From assembly GCA_000969725.1 (NCBI GenBank), contig JXSR01S046807.1: a DNA stretch of 32,415 bases. One strand, 5' to 3'. Under the pieces are notes generated by a model. The model ran no database searches, was not told the origin of the DNA, and saw only the letters and a list, made by a program, of their open reading frames with translations. This DNA is from Ophiothrix spiculata (Eukaryota; Echinodermata; Ophiuroidea; Amphilepidida; Ophiotrichidae). This document shows positions 9,105 to 17,759 of this stretch, piece by piece. How positions within the stretch are numbered: position 1 is the first letter of the stretch; every line of letters starts with the position of its first letter. Position numbers and translations under genes: made by a program.

Positions 9105-9541
9105 TAATGTTGCTTATTTTAGCTACCTATCAAATGTGTTGCTTGTTGAAAACAATTTCATTAACTTTTGCAAACTTTAACATCAAAATGACAGGAATTT
9201 CCAAATATGTTAAAAGATTTAGCAAAATTTGCAACCTCAACACATTGGGGTAAGTAAAACTCAACCTTAGTCTAGATTTATCTTCAATCCTACAAAATAT
9301 GAACTTATTTAGGTTAATGTTGCTTATTTTAGCTACCAATTAAAGGTGATATTGTTGCTTGTTGAAAACAATTTTATTAACTTTTGCAAACTTTAACATC
9401 TAAATGACAGGAATTTCCAAATATGTTAAAAGATTTAGCAAAATTTGCAACCTCAACACATTGGCGGTAAATAAAACTCAAGCTTAGTCTACAATGTAGG
9501 TTAATGTTGCTTATTTTAGCTACCAATTAAAGGTGACCACC
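9105..9541. repeat. ~200-bp tandem repeat, two full copies and a third partial
   Basis: Copies begin with aatgttgcttattttagcta at 9105, 9316 and 9503 (steps of 211 and 187 bp). Copy 2 lacks about 25-30 bp present near 9277-9305 of copy 1 and carries a short 'aaggtgatatt' addition. Copy 3 stops after about 38 bp. A further weak echo (gggttaatg...agctaccaat) may lie at 9696-9732. Copies 1 and 2 are highly similar over their shared part, pointing to a fairly recent duplication. Confidence 0.9.
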
Positions 9542-10150
9542 ATGTTATTAATTGATAACATTTTTACATCAATAATTTCACTTCACATTTTTAATAATAA
9601 AAAAAAATCTAAAAAAGGTCACATTTAAAAAAAAATCAATCTCATCATAATGTCGTCTGCTACTGGTGAAAAACACTCCAGCCTAGCCTAGCCTGGGTTA
9701 ATGCACTAGAATGTGCCTGTTCCAGCTACCAATAAAAAGAGGTTCATGAAAGGGGTAGAGGAAACAGCTAAGGAAAGCGGGGATCAGCGATATGAGGGTA
9801 AAACTGGCAGAAGAGACTTAGCTCTAGTCCAGAACAGTAACACTGGAGATTTGTGTAAGAAATGGTTGGGGAAAACAATAGCTAATCCAATTAAGAACAG
9901 TAACAGAGCATATTGAAAGCATTTGACTATTCTCTTCATTTAAAATAAGGTGGAATTTTGACAAATTTTGACAATTTTTATACTGGCTTATGGTAGTGTC
10001 AAGACCTTAGTTTTAATGTTCTGTGTCAGCTAGGCTTTATAACTAAACATTTTACAAACGTCCCTTCACCCAAGATCTGTGTTGTGTACCAAATTTATTA
10101 GTGAATATGTTTTAACCTCATAGAGTCATACTTTACCTTTACTATTTGCA
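9542..10150. other. AT-rich DNA with a short charged open frame
   Basis: Poly-A-rich DNA (9600-9640) is followed by a triple CCTAG (9680-9694) and a less AT-rich patch at 9690-9915. This patch holds a plus-strand open frame (9713-9916, 67 codons) whose translation is lysine- and glycine-rich. No domain is recognised, no splice sites are evident and its start overlaps the weak tandem-repeat echo, so I do not call a gene. Confidence 0.35.
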
Positions 10151-10642
10151 AAATCAAAAGCAATGATCCTGAGCAAAAGTTGCTATCAAAAGAGATGATC
10201 CTGAGCAAAAGATACAATCAAAAGGAATGATCCTCTCCGGTGATCCTCAGCAAAAGATAAATCATAAGGAATGATCCTCAGCAAATAATACAATCAAAAG
10301 GAATGATCCTCAGCAAATGATACAATCAAAAGGAATGATCCTCAGCAAAAGATACAATCAAAAGGAANNNNNNNNNNNNNNNNNNNNNNNNNNNNNNNNN
10401 NNNNNNNNNNNNNNNNNATGATCCTCAGCAAAAGATACAATCAAAAGGAATGATCCTCAGCAAATGATACAATCAAAAGGAATGATCCTCAGCAAAAGAT
10501 ACAATCAAAAGGTAGGATTATGAGCAAAAGGTACTTTCAAAAGATATGATCCGAGCAAAAGGGATGACCTTTTAAAGAAAAAGATACTACAAAAAAGGCT
10601 ATCCTGAACAAAATGGATGATGCTGACCAAAAGTACTGCTAA
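10151..10642. repeat. 32-bp satellite array, degenerate at its right edge, broken by a gap
   Basis: The unit aatgatcctcagcaaa...caatcaaaagg is 32 bp. ATGATCC starts at 10163, 10195, 10227, 10271, 10303 and 10335, with one truncated unit at 10241, and after the gap at 10418, 10450 and 10482. Units alternate between 'gcaaaagat' and 'gcaaatgat' forms, hinting at a 64-bp higher-order repeat. Right of 10505 the units decay (ggattatgagc, tatgatccgagc, gctatcctgaac). There are no unique spacers, so it is not a CRISPR array. The true copy number is unknown. Confidence 0.9.
10368..10417. other. Assembly gap of 50 N inside the 32-bp array
   Basis: Unit starts on either side of the gap (10367 and 10418) are 51 bp apart, which is not a multiple of 32, so the N-run is most likely a placeholder and not a measured length. 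Both contig ends are in near-identical units and the left contig stops at the first base of the ATGATCC where the right one begins, as expected for a collapsed repeat. Confidence 0.95.
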
Positions 10643-11699
10643 AAACTTCCCTTCAATTGGTATGAACCTATTGCAATTGGATTCAAAATCAATTTGACAG
10701 TGGAGGTATTGCAACATTAATTAAAAAGAAAATGAAAAACAAAATCATTTTGGAAAAGTTTAACTGTAATATATCTAGGCCCTATTCTACTCCTATTTTG
10801 TGTTTTTTGATTAACTTTGAAGCTTATATATTAAAGGAAATAATAAAATAAAACATAAGCCAAAATAAAAATAATCCTTTTCCTATTATTTTCTCATCAT
10901 TGATCAACCATCCCTAAAGCAAATTCACATGAAATCAAATATATGTCATTAATACCTAGTTAAAACTCAAATTAATCAAGAATTAACTCTAATTACACAA
11001 TTTATGCATATTTTATTGCAATGTAATTACTCCTAATTTTCACATTTAATAACATGGTTCAGCTAAATCATGGAGGTATGCAAAGATTTACACAATTGTT
11101 TTTTCCAGGCCAGAAATTATTTTAATCTACTGTTAAGAATAATAGAGACTGTCTATTGTCTAAATGTCTTCAAATCAGTACTTAATCAAAATTAAATTCA
11201 TTTTAATAGTTTTTTGAAGATGAGATAACTAATGAAAATTTTATCTTTTTCCTTTTATCTCTGCCATTCTAAATCAGGATTTATTTTCATTTAATGGATT
11301 AATTGATTAAGCACCTTTCAAAAAATTACAAATAAAAACAATTTTGGCCTTCTTTCAATAAATTAACACTTTTCTATCTTTAATTATTTTATCTCACAGG
11401 GCTTATATTTCAAGTGTTGGCTTTTACCATTATATTTCAAGGTGGCAGTAGAAAACTAAGAAAGAAAAAACACCTCTGCATGAAGTAAACTGCAAATGAA
11501 TGAAATGGGAAAAAGTTAACAATATTTCATTGTTTTTAAATGATTATTGAAATTTCCCTAAGTAGTTAAAATCCACTTCATTGTTATTTTATAGAAAATC
11601 AATTAAATTTAAGAAAAGCAAGTAAGAAAACTTATTCATGAACAACATTAAACCACATCTCCTTTGAAAACTATACTATCTCTCAAAGTTTTTTCTTTC
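10643..11699. other. Strongly AT-rich DNA, no feature recognised
   Basis: Long A/T runs with almost no CpG. One minus-strand 70-codon frame at 10505-10717 derives partly from the satellite edge. Nothing else stands out. Confidence 0.5.
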
Positions 11700-11835
11700 A
11701 AATCGGGTCATGTACGCCACTCTTAACGCGCGCACCAACAGCGTGAGTGTAAACAATCGAAATCAACAAATCACGCTCTGCAAATGCGTGCATAAATAAG
11801 TGCATCAGTACGCAGAAGGCCTTTAAAACCATCAG
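11700..11835. promoter_or_regulatory. Candidate cis-regulatory island in AT-rich DNA
   Basis: A sharply bounded patch with CpG (gtacgcc, aacgcgcgcacc, atcacgc, aatgcgtgc) lies between two very AT-rich stretches. It includes gtgtaaacaat (fork-head type core GTAAACA) and ctgcaaatgcgtgcataaat (partial octamer, caudal-type ATAAA). No open frame explains it. Confidence 0.35.
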
Positions 11836-12159
11836 GTTAAACTGTGGTTAAGAGCACTTTTAAAAATCATTATGTTCTTTAAATTCTTAGGTTAATCATT
11901 TATTATCAAAGCATTATTAATCTAAATCCTAACATTAATTTAACAAAATTCTTTTAATATTGTAATAAAGCGCATTAGTAAAATTAAAATTGATTTTGTG
12001 CATGACAAACAAAAATAAAAACAATTACTTTGAAAAAAAAAAAGCAATCTTCTAATAATAAATAAAAACATTAAAAAAATTAAAGACATTCTTCTCAAAT
12101 TTTGCCTTGAATTAAACAAAATCATTAATACGGATGTAAGATTGGCTACTCATTAAGCT
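11836..12159. other. A/T low-complexity DNA
   Basis: Mostly A-rich plus strand (about 11990-12090). A minus-strand 61-codon frame rich in F, L and I is a by-product of composition. Confidence 0.5.
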
Positions 12160-12360
12160 TGGATTCTCAAAAATGAACGAAGGTCAAGTCTCTTTTTTCC
12201 TGATGTTAGCTCGCTCCCTCTCGCTGTAAATGCAGCAGATGATGGATATTTTCAGCATCTTCTCACAGGCAAATCATGATTCAAACAGACAAAATAAATT
12301 TGTTTCAGCAATTCCGCCAAATTGCTGAGGACGTCATATTCTCTAATCAAGTTCTTGTCT
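12160..12360. promoter_or_regulatory. Candidate cis-regulatory block with Maf-like inverted repeat and CRE-like half
   Basis: TCAGCAATT (12305-12313) and AATTGCTGA (12320-12328) are exact inverted 9-mers around ccgcca. TGCTGA preceded by an A/T-rich flank is the form of a half Maf recognition element. GACGTCA (a 7-of-8 CRE) follows directly at 12330-12336. The rest of the block has a mixed composition (gctcgctccctctcgctg). Assignment is by motif form only. Confidence 0.3.
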
Positions 12361-12441
12361 GGCTATGTTGACAGTCGGTTTTCATTTCAAGTCCTTTCAC
12401 ACATTGACCACTGCTGAGCTAACTGATATAAAGTGTCACAA

Positions 12442-12690
12442 TTTGATTTGCACAAGGCAGAGTTCCTTATCATCAATCTATAACAGTGCATTGAAACAGG
12501 ACCTTGCCCTTTTGACCAATAGAAAGTGGCTACATTTGATTTGCATCAAGAGCACAGTTCTTCATCATCAATGTTTAACAGTGTAACAAAACAGGACTTT
12601 GTCCTCTGATAAATGAAGTTTGATTTGAAAAGGACACAGTTCTTCATCATCAAACCTAAAACAGTGTCTAAAAGCAAGGCATCAATTCAT
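12442..12690. repeat. Three-copy tandem repeat, 93- and 84-bp steps
   Basis: Copies start with tttgatttg at 12442, 12535 and 12619. Each then has an 'agttcttcatcatcaa' block, an 'aacagtg' block and, in the first two, an 'aaacaggactttg' block. Copies 2 and 3 are more alike than 1 and 2 in the central block. A 73-codon frame (12365-12586) runs through it and is not credible as a gene. Confidence 0.85.
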
Positions 12691-12991
12691 CAGTATAATG
12701 CTAATTCTATTTATTAAAATGAGCTCGCATGACACTCAGGTCAAATGTTGAAGTGTCCCAGACATCTCCTTTTAATAACCTTTCTTGTTTACAACTCTTT
12801 ATCTCAATGATGTGGATCCTGAATGGCATTTACTCATTGACTCAGCTGGCTATTTCAAATCAAACCCACAGAGTTCCGAAGAGCTTTTGGCTGGTAGCAC
12901 GGACGCTTAATGATAACCCGCTAGGAAAGACTGCCAACATTTATGTTCAATAACATCATGTCTCACTCATTGAGAACAAAATAAACTTTAT

Positions 12992-13159
12992 GGCCCATAT
13001 TCCACAAAGGTGTTTAGCTAAACCATGGTTTTAATTCTCGTCAACAGCATGGCTCATTGAACTGTTCCGCTTGAAAGCTGCAGCAGTGCGTATCATTAAT
13101 GGACAGTTGATGTTCAGTTAAACCATAGTTTAGCTAAACTCCTTTCTGGAATACGGGCC
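12992..13159. mobile_element. 168-bp MITE with ~42-bp terminal inverted repeats
   Basis: The left terminus (12992-13033, ggcccatattccacaaagg then gtttagctaaaccatggttt) matches the complement of the right terminus (13117-13159, ggcccgtattccagaaagg then gtttagctaaactatggttt) with about 5-6 differences in 42. Both ends are flanked by tat, consistent with a TA or TAT target duplication, though 2-3 bp is not proof. The ~83-bp interior has no coding capacity. The superfamily is not decided: Tc1/mariner-like if TA, PIF/Harbinger-like if 3 bp. Confidence 0.85.
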
Positions 13160-13749
13160 TATATGTTTAATCAGGGTTAGCTCATAAAGTAGTTGTACAT
13201 AGGTCTTAGGAACACCCAGAAATGGTCAAGAGGGAGGTGAAATATCAACCCCAAGAACAAGATTTTTTTAGACTAAACATTTCAAAACTACCTTTAAATC
13301 TTATACAAAATTGGTCCTGTTATGACATTTATTGAATCAGATATTGCTCAAAATAGACCTCATTCCCATGGTTAAGTTTACAATCTTAATTACACACCAA
13401 CATAGAACTTTGTTTTCTATTTACTGTACACAATACCCAAAGAAGATAAATGATCAACACTATAATCAGATAGAATACAAACATAGGACTTTGATCATAG
13501 AGATGAGACTGCAGAAGGCATGCTGGGTACGGAATTCCTCTCGCTATGACGCTGGTCTGAAATTAAACATCTCTTGCTTTGCTATTAATCTACTGCGTAA
13601 TTATTAGTTATTAAACTAATGTATTTTGTCATTGATGGTCTTATCATATGTCGATAGCAAAAGTCTCATAACCTAGCTTACGACAGATAAAAAACATTTA
13701 AACGCGACAAATGATGGATATGTCGAAGAGCCAAACTTGACAAGTTCCA
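13160..13749. other. Non-coding DNA, no clear feature
   Basis: A 91-codon plus-strand frame (13332-13607) has no recognised motif. From about 13620 the texture shifts toward the mixed composition of the next block (catatgtcgatagc, aacgcgacaaatgatgg). Confidence 0.4.
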
Positions 13750-13758
13750 ACATCTGTA

Positions 13759-13795
13759 CCTCGGAAATCAAATAATTTAATTGATTCCACCGAGG
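13759..13795. other. Interrupted palindrome / stem-loop
   Basis: cctcgg (13759-13764) pairs with ccgagg (13790-13795) and aatcaa (13766-13771) with ttgatt (13781-13786), leaving unequal bulges and a centre ataatttaa. The inner part (aatcaaataatttaattgatt region) is itself a string of TAAT/ATTA half-sites. Confidence 0.75.
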
Positions 13796-14029
13796 AACAT
13801 TTTATGAATATAAATAGCAAATCATTAGCTACCGCATTCTGATCAAGTCTTGAGCAGCTAGATCAAGTTTTCGTCAGCCATCCATCCAGCTATCTTTAGC
13901 CCGTCTCCATCTTCTTCTTGACATTCCAATCAAGCCTATATTTATTTACTATCTACCCAATCAAGCAGACCACATCTTGGACAGAAGATGTTTATTTATT
14001 CAGATGATCCTTTGTGTCTGTCAGCATTT

Positions 14030-14077
14030 TGACCCGACATGACCTTATGAGGTCACAAAGCTGTCCTTAGCAGGTCA
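14030..14077. promoter_or_regulatory. Nuclear-receptor half-site array: DR4 joined to ER4
   Basis: TGACCC (14030-14035), four bases, TGACCT (14040-14045), four bases, AGGTCA (14050-14055). The first two halves form a direct repeat with 4-bp spacing and the last two an everted repeat with 4-bp spacing. A further perfect AGGTCA lies at 14072-14077. AGGTCA/GGGTCA is the canonical nuclear-receptor half-site, and DR4 is used by thyroid-hormone- and LXR-type receptors with RXR. Binding is inferred, not shown. Confidence 0.45.
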
Positions 14078-14357
14078 CAGACTGTCCCCAGCTGTGAATA
14101 TACAACTTTTGGCATATAAACAAGCTCTTGTTCATTACTACAAAATGATACCCATCTTGTTATTATGTGAAATTGTGTAATACAAAATATGAACTGTGGA
14201 ATGGGGGGATTGTGCTATAATTAGCTGTCGCATACCAGGAATTACGGCATCTCTGTTTGTCTGTTTGAGTATCTCCTGGTAGACGGTTTGAAAGCAATGC
14301 TGGTCATTAATCGCTGGTAATCAATGGTATGTTTTCACAAAACTTCAAAATCAAAAC

Positions 14358-14419
14358 GATGAGTAAAGTTAAGACAAGATAACAAAATGATGAGCAAAGT
14401 TAAGGCAAGATAACAAATG
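14358..14419. repeat. 31-bp tandem duplication
   Basis: gatgagtaaagttaagacaa (from 14358) is repeated as gatgagcaaagttaaggcaa (from 14389), and both copies continue with gataacaaa. Only two substitutions are seen, so it is a recent duplication. Confidence 0.9.
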
Positions 14420-14945
14420 ACTTCCTCATCCAAGAATTTTCTTCACAATTTAATTAATTATGATTCAAAAATCAAATTGTCCTTTTTGCATACAACTCCA
14501 AGTAGTGAATGATGAACGCAAATCAGGCTGGAATGGGTTAAATAAATATTCAATCAAATCTAGAAAATGTAAATTTTCTTTCTAAAATCCACTCGACTTT
14601 AGTACAAAAACAGTACTGAACTAAAATGCAAAAATTTATAAGATTTAACATGTCATCAATATTAAGACCAAAGATCACGTTTCACTAACATCCATTTTCA
14701 TTAAAGTTTAATTATTCACAGCGTAAATTTATCGTCGTTATCTCTCTCCAAATCTATACAAACCACTTAATAAGACTCGCCTAATTCTCTCGCGCTTCTT
14801 ACTCCTGAAGTCGTGCAAATGTTATCAATGCATACGATCGCTTTTAACTTATGCAACGAACCTTTCCTTTATTCATTTATAATTAGGCCGATGTTATTTT
14901 GTATTTGAATTCACACTGTCAGTACAAGATTATGTCTGATTTAAT
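14420..14945. other. AT-rich non-coding DNA
   Basis: No gene or repeat is recognised. A short CpG-containing patch (14755-14860: atcgtcgttatc, ctctcgcgcttc, acgatcgc) may be a small regulatory island. Confidence 0.35.
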
Positions 14946-14963
14946 CAAGTGTTAAAACACTTG
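14946..14963. promoter_or_regulatory. Perfect inverted repeat of NK2-type cores
   Basis: CAAGTGTT (14946-14953) and AACACTTG (14956-14963) are exact inverted octamers around 'aa'. CAAGTG/CACTTG is the NK2-class homeodomain core, also readable as the E-box CACTTG. A role is hypothetical. Confidence 0.4.
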
Positions 14964-15230
14964 GTTTTACTCTTATCTTGTGAAGCCCCTAAAATAGAAA
15001 AATCATACAGATTTCTTGGTCAGTAAATTTGATTGGAAATAATAGTCAAAATGTGAAATTCTGATGCATTTATGTATATATTTTTGTTATTTTTACAATT
15101 TAAATGAAGTACCTTATTCCTGTCTATTCTAAAACAATTAATAAATTTTGGAAATCTTTGGTATTTTGATTAAGTTGTTTTATTAAGTTATGTGCCTGAG
15201 AGTCATTTCTGGTATGTCTGCACTGCACAA
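14964..15230. other. AT-rich non-coding DNA
   Basis: T-rich sequence with no feature recognised up to the C-rich block. Confidence 0.45.
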
Positions 15231-15263
15231 CCCCCTCCCCCTGCATCCCCCTTCCCCTACCCC
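15231..15263 (-). other. Strong G-quadruplex-forming sequence (minus strand)
   Basis: Plus-strand C-runs of 5, 5, 5, 4 and 4 lie within 33 bases (15231-15263). On the minus strand this gives five G-runs of at least four, with loops of only 1-5 nt, meeting the usual quadruplex pattern. It sits directly upstream of the stop-poor segment at 15350-15816. Confidence 0.7.
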
Positions 15264-15349
15264 AACAAGACAAGTACCCCTTTTGTGTACAGGTACCAGG
15301 GGGTTTGAGAAACAGCTCACAGGGGCATTATTTGCAAATGGAAATTCCT

Positions 15350-15816
15350 TTAATGGTTGGGTGAAGCCCTCTCCCTGGTGGTGACCTGTTCAAATGTTGA
15401 CCAACCCTGCCAAATTTCAAGCTTTCCAACTCTTTTTGGCAAACACAAATCTACTTTAAAAAAAATTCTTCTCCTGAAATCAGATGGAACAAACAAACAA
15501 ATCATACAAAAGGTGAAAAAAGATGACATTTCAAATGTTTTCTTTTCATGTTCAACTATTGCAGTGTCCATACTGCCAAAAGCACAAATTGATGAAATTA
15601 TTGAGCAATGCAGACAATATACACAACGAGTCAAAGTTGGTTGTCCCCGGCAACTCCCAAGCCATTTGGCAAACCAGAGCATTCAATTCCAATGAAAGTC
15701 GCAGTACTCTACAACCTCTCATCAAGGCCTCAGGCCTGTTTTGTTTTGTAATTAACTTTGTTAGCACAGGGACATTGGCCCTAGCTAGGAGAGCAAAACT
15801 TGCAATTAAACGGTAA
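15350..15816. other. Stop-codon-poor segment open in four frames; possible decayed coding DNA
   Basis: Open frames overlap here in at least four frames: plus 15357-15695 (112 codons) and 15523-15816 (97), minus 15350-15682 (110) and 15552-15767 (71). That is unusual for such AT-rich DNA. The first plus-strand frame ends in a helical-looking stretch (KAQIDEIIEQCRQYTQRVK), but no family is recognised and no clear splice sites are seen. It could be a pseudogene remnant, an old transposon fragment or chance. Confidence 0.3.
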
Positions 15817-15861
15817 GAAATACCTTTCTGATTTTGTCATGTAACTTTAGGCCGACCAGCC

Positions 15862-16041
15862 ATGGCGTACCCAGCGAGACGGGACTGGGACCTGATTGTG
15901 CGAACCGCTGTTAATTCCTTGCTGGATGACAGCGCTGTACACGCCACATACCACGTTAACAATCAAATTTGCGGTTTAATGACCGACACAATACTCTGTT
16001 TTCCAATCTTGTTATATCACTCATACTTTGGTTGCCCATAG
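15862..16041 (+). CDS. Possible 59-aa small ORF or start of a coding exon, unknown function
   Basis: An ATG in a very good initiation context (gccATGg) opens a 59-codon frame beginning MAYPARRDWDLIVRTAVNSL and ending at TAG 16039-16041. The first ~120 bases are much less AT-rich than the neighbours and contain CpGs. Upstream, ttctgattttgtcatg then taactttag (to 15850) looks like a usable 3' splice site, so it could also be part of an exon beginning at 15851. No strong splice donor is seen and no domain is recognised. The alternative is conserved non-coding DNA with a chance frame: an X-box motif overlaps the stop codon. Confidence 0.18.
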   Translation: MAYPARRDWDLIVRTAVNSLLDDSAVHATYHVNNQICGLMTDTILCFPILLYHSYFGCP

Positions 16042-16045
16042 CAAC
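16031..16045. promoter_or_regulatory. RFX X-box-like palindrome
   Basis: GTTGCC-CAT-AGCAAC: two good RFX half-sites (GTTGCC and the complement of GTTGCT) separated by 3 nt, within the 0-3 nt accepted for X-boxes. It lies at the right edge of the CpG-containing block 15848-15990. Confidence 0.4.
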
Positions 16046-16078
16046 TACTTGAAAATCTTTATTTGTGATGTATTTTAT

Positions 16079-16205
16079 ATTCAAATCAAGGTGTTCAGTT
16101 GAAAAACAAGATTGTTCAATTTGTAATACATTTGCTTTACCTTCAAAAGCAAAATGTACAGTTGAACAAAAAGATTGCTCATTTTCAAGTCCCTAATGAT
16201 TGAAA
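16079..16205. repeat. 63-bp tandem duplication
   Basis: cagttgaaaaacaagattgttca (core from 16096) recurs as cagttgaacaaaaagattgctca (core from 16159). Flanks 'tcaaatcaag' and 'ttcaaaagcaa' also correspond. Identity is moderate, so the duplication is not recent. Confidence 0.75.
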
Positions 16206-17560
16206 TGCGCAACTAGTCATATATCCCACAAGACTAGTCTGTACACAAGTAACCCAAGATACGGACATTAATTATCATGGCTGAATCACTATTTAAATGA
16301 TAAATACCTTCGATTTTTCTCCATCCTGCCGCAGCCTCATCTAAATAATATCAAGTTCTCCATCCATAATATAATTATTTCATTAGCAATACTCCGCTTG
16401 TCTTCAATTCCATCTTATCATAAATTCCAAACACACACATCGAACCATCACTACACCCTCATATCATGATTAGTAAGCTTACCCAAAAATCCCTGGCTTA
16501 TACTTGCAATGTCTGTATCATAATGCTCACATACTCCAAAGTGACCAATTTTAATGACTGGATGATTACTAATTATGTAAATGAGGCAGTCTATCCTTTT
16601 CTCCAACTTGTTTTTAATAGGAGGATCATAATGATAGTAATTGAGGGCTTAACTATTCCTTCTATTGTTCCTGATTACTCAGAAATAAAAACAATAGTCC
16701 AAATTCTTTGCTTCGGTAAGCTTAACTATTTCATAGGCAGTTTGCCATGAAAAATGTACATTACAAGACCTTGCAAGCTTTTGTGAAACTCACTGGACCA
16801 GAATATTTAAAACCTAATTAGTAGAGGGGTGTAATTATGACGTGAACACCTTTTTGTTTTGTGTGTACTTATCAAGAAATTATCAATATTTTCCAATGTT
16901 TGTAGTATAAGTAAACTAATTTGGTTTAGCCTTGATGGTAACATGTGGTTTAGCTGATTGCTAAAAATGTGGGGTTTTGAACTCTTTTATACAATTTTTA
17001 AGGTGTTATCATGTTTGTACAAAATCAAAATGCATAGCACTAGATTTTCAAAATAAAATTCTTGGAACCGAACTTGGATCATAATTGATGGAGCATATGA
17101 AAGATACTGTCTTGCTAATGGACACATTCTTTTCAAAGTGGACTCGAACTCTAAATGCCCAATGATTTAATAAGAGATAAGCTTATATCAAAGAACCTGT
17201 CAATATCTTACTGCAGACAAAGAAAGAACAAGCCAACAAAATAAACTTTGTTTTAGAACATCTTTCATTATATTCAAACCAATCAAGTTTCCTCCCCTCA
17301 TTCCTCAGAATTCTTATAGTTCAAATACAAAATTGCTTCCAAAGTTCAAGTAAAGTTTCATTGCTACTAGACTAAGGGCATATTTTTCTCATGTTCTTTA
17401 CCAATTACAGCGTACCTCATTTGATAAAATGGATTTCAACAGTGTTTCTAGTTCTAAATGGAAGTATTTTTCATTTTATTACTTAAATTGATTAAAAATA
17501 AAAATATATAAAATTACAGTACTTCAAAAGGCGTCTTTTTCACTTCTTCAAGAGGTTTTA
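16206..17560. other. AT-rich non-coding DNA
   Basis: 16206-16480 has a somewhat mixed texture with two ACTAGT palindromes and TAAT cores and could be regulatory. After 16480 nothing stands out. Open frames of 94 and 61 codons have no recognised motif. An isolated tRNA B-box-like string at 17139-17149 lacks any supporting tRNA fold. Confidence 0.35.
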
Positions 17561-17759
17561 TCAAAATGGCATTCGTGTGACCAATTTTATTCAAAAATCC
17601 TTTGAAAACGTCCTTTTAGAAACAATTTTTTACATTCAACAAAAGACTGGATTAACAAACATTTCATTTTTGTTGTTGGGAGTACGACATGAGTACACGA
17701 ATGTAGCTCATGGCATATTTTTCACTGACATTATTGCATTTACTCGCGAGAGAGATGTA

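Larger units (their letters stand above)
13750..14160. promoter_or_regulatory. Candidate cis-regulatory block with stem-loop and nuclear-receptor sites
   Basis: A continuous mixed-composition block free of repeats contains the hairpin at 13759-13795 around an A/T-rich homeodomain-like centre, several atcaag/gatcaag repeats, and the nuclear-receptor half-site cluster at 14030-14077. No plausible open frame spans it. Confidence 0.4.

Noticed and set aside
10151-10642. A direct-repeat array with a 32-bp period, superficially CRISPR-like.
   Set aside because: Units are contiguous with no unique spacers, and the context is eukaryotic; it is a satellite.
17139-17149. tRNA B-box-like string (complement GTTCGAGTCC).
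   Set aside because: No A box, anticodon arm or T-stem pairing could be found around it, unlike the SINE at 30855-31045.
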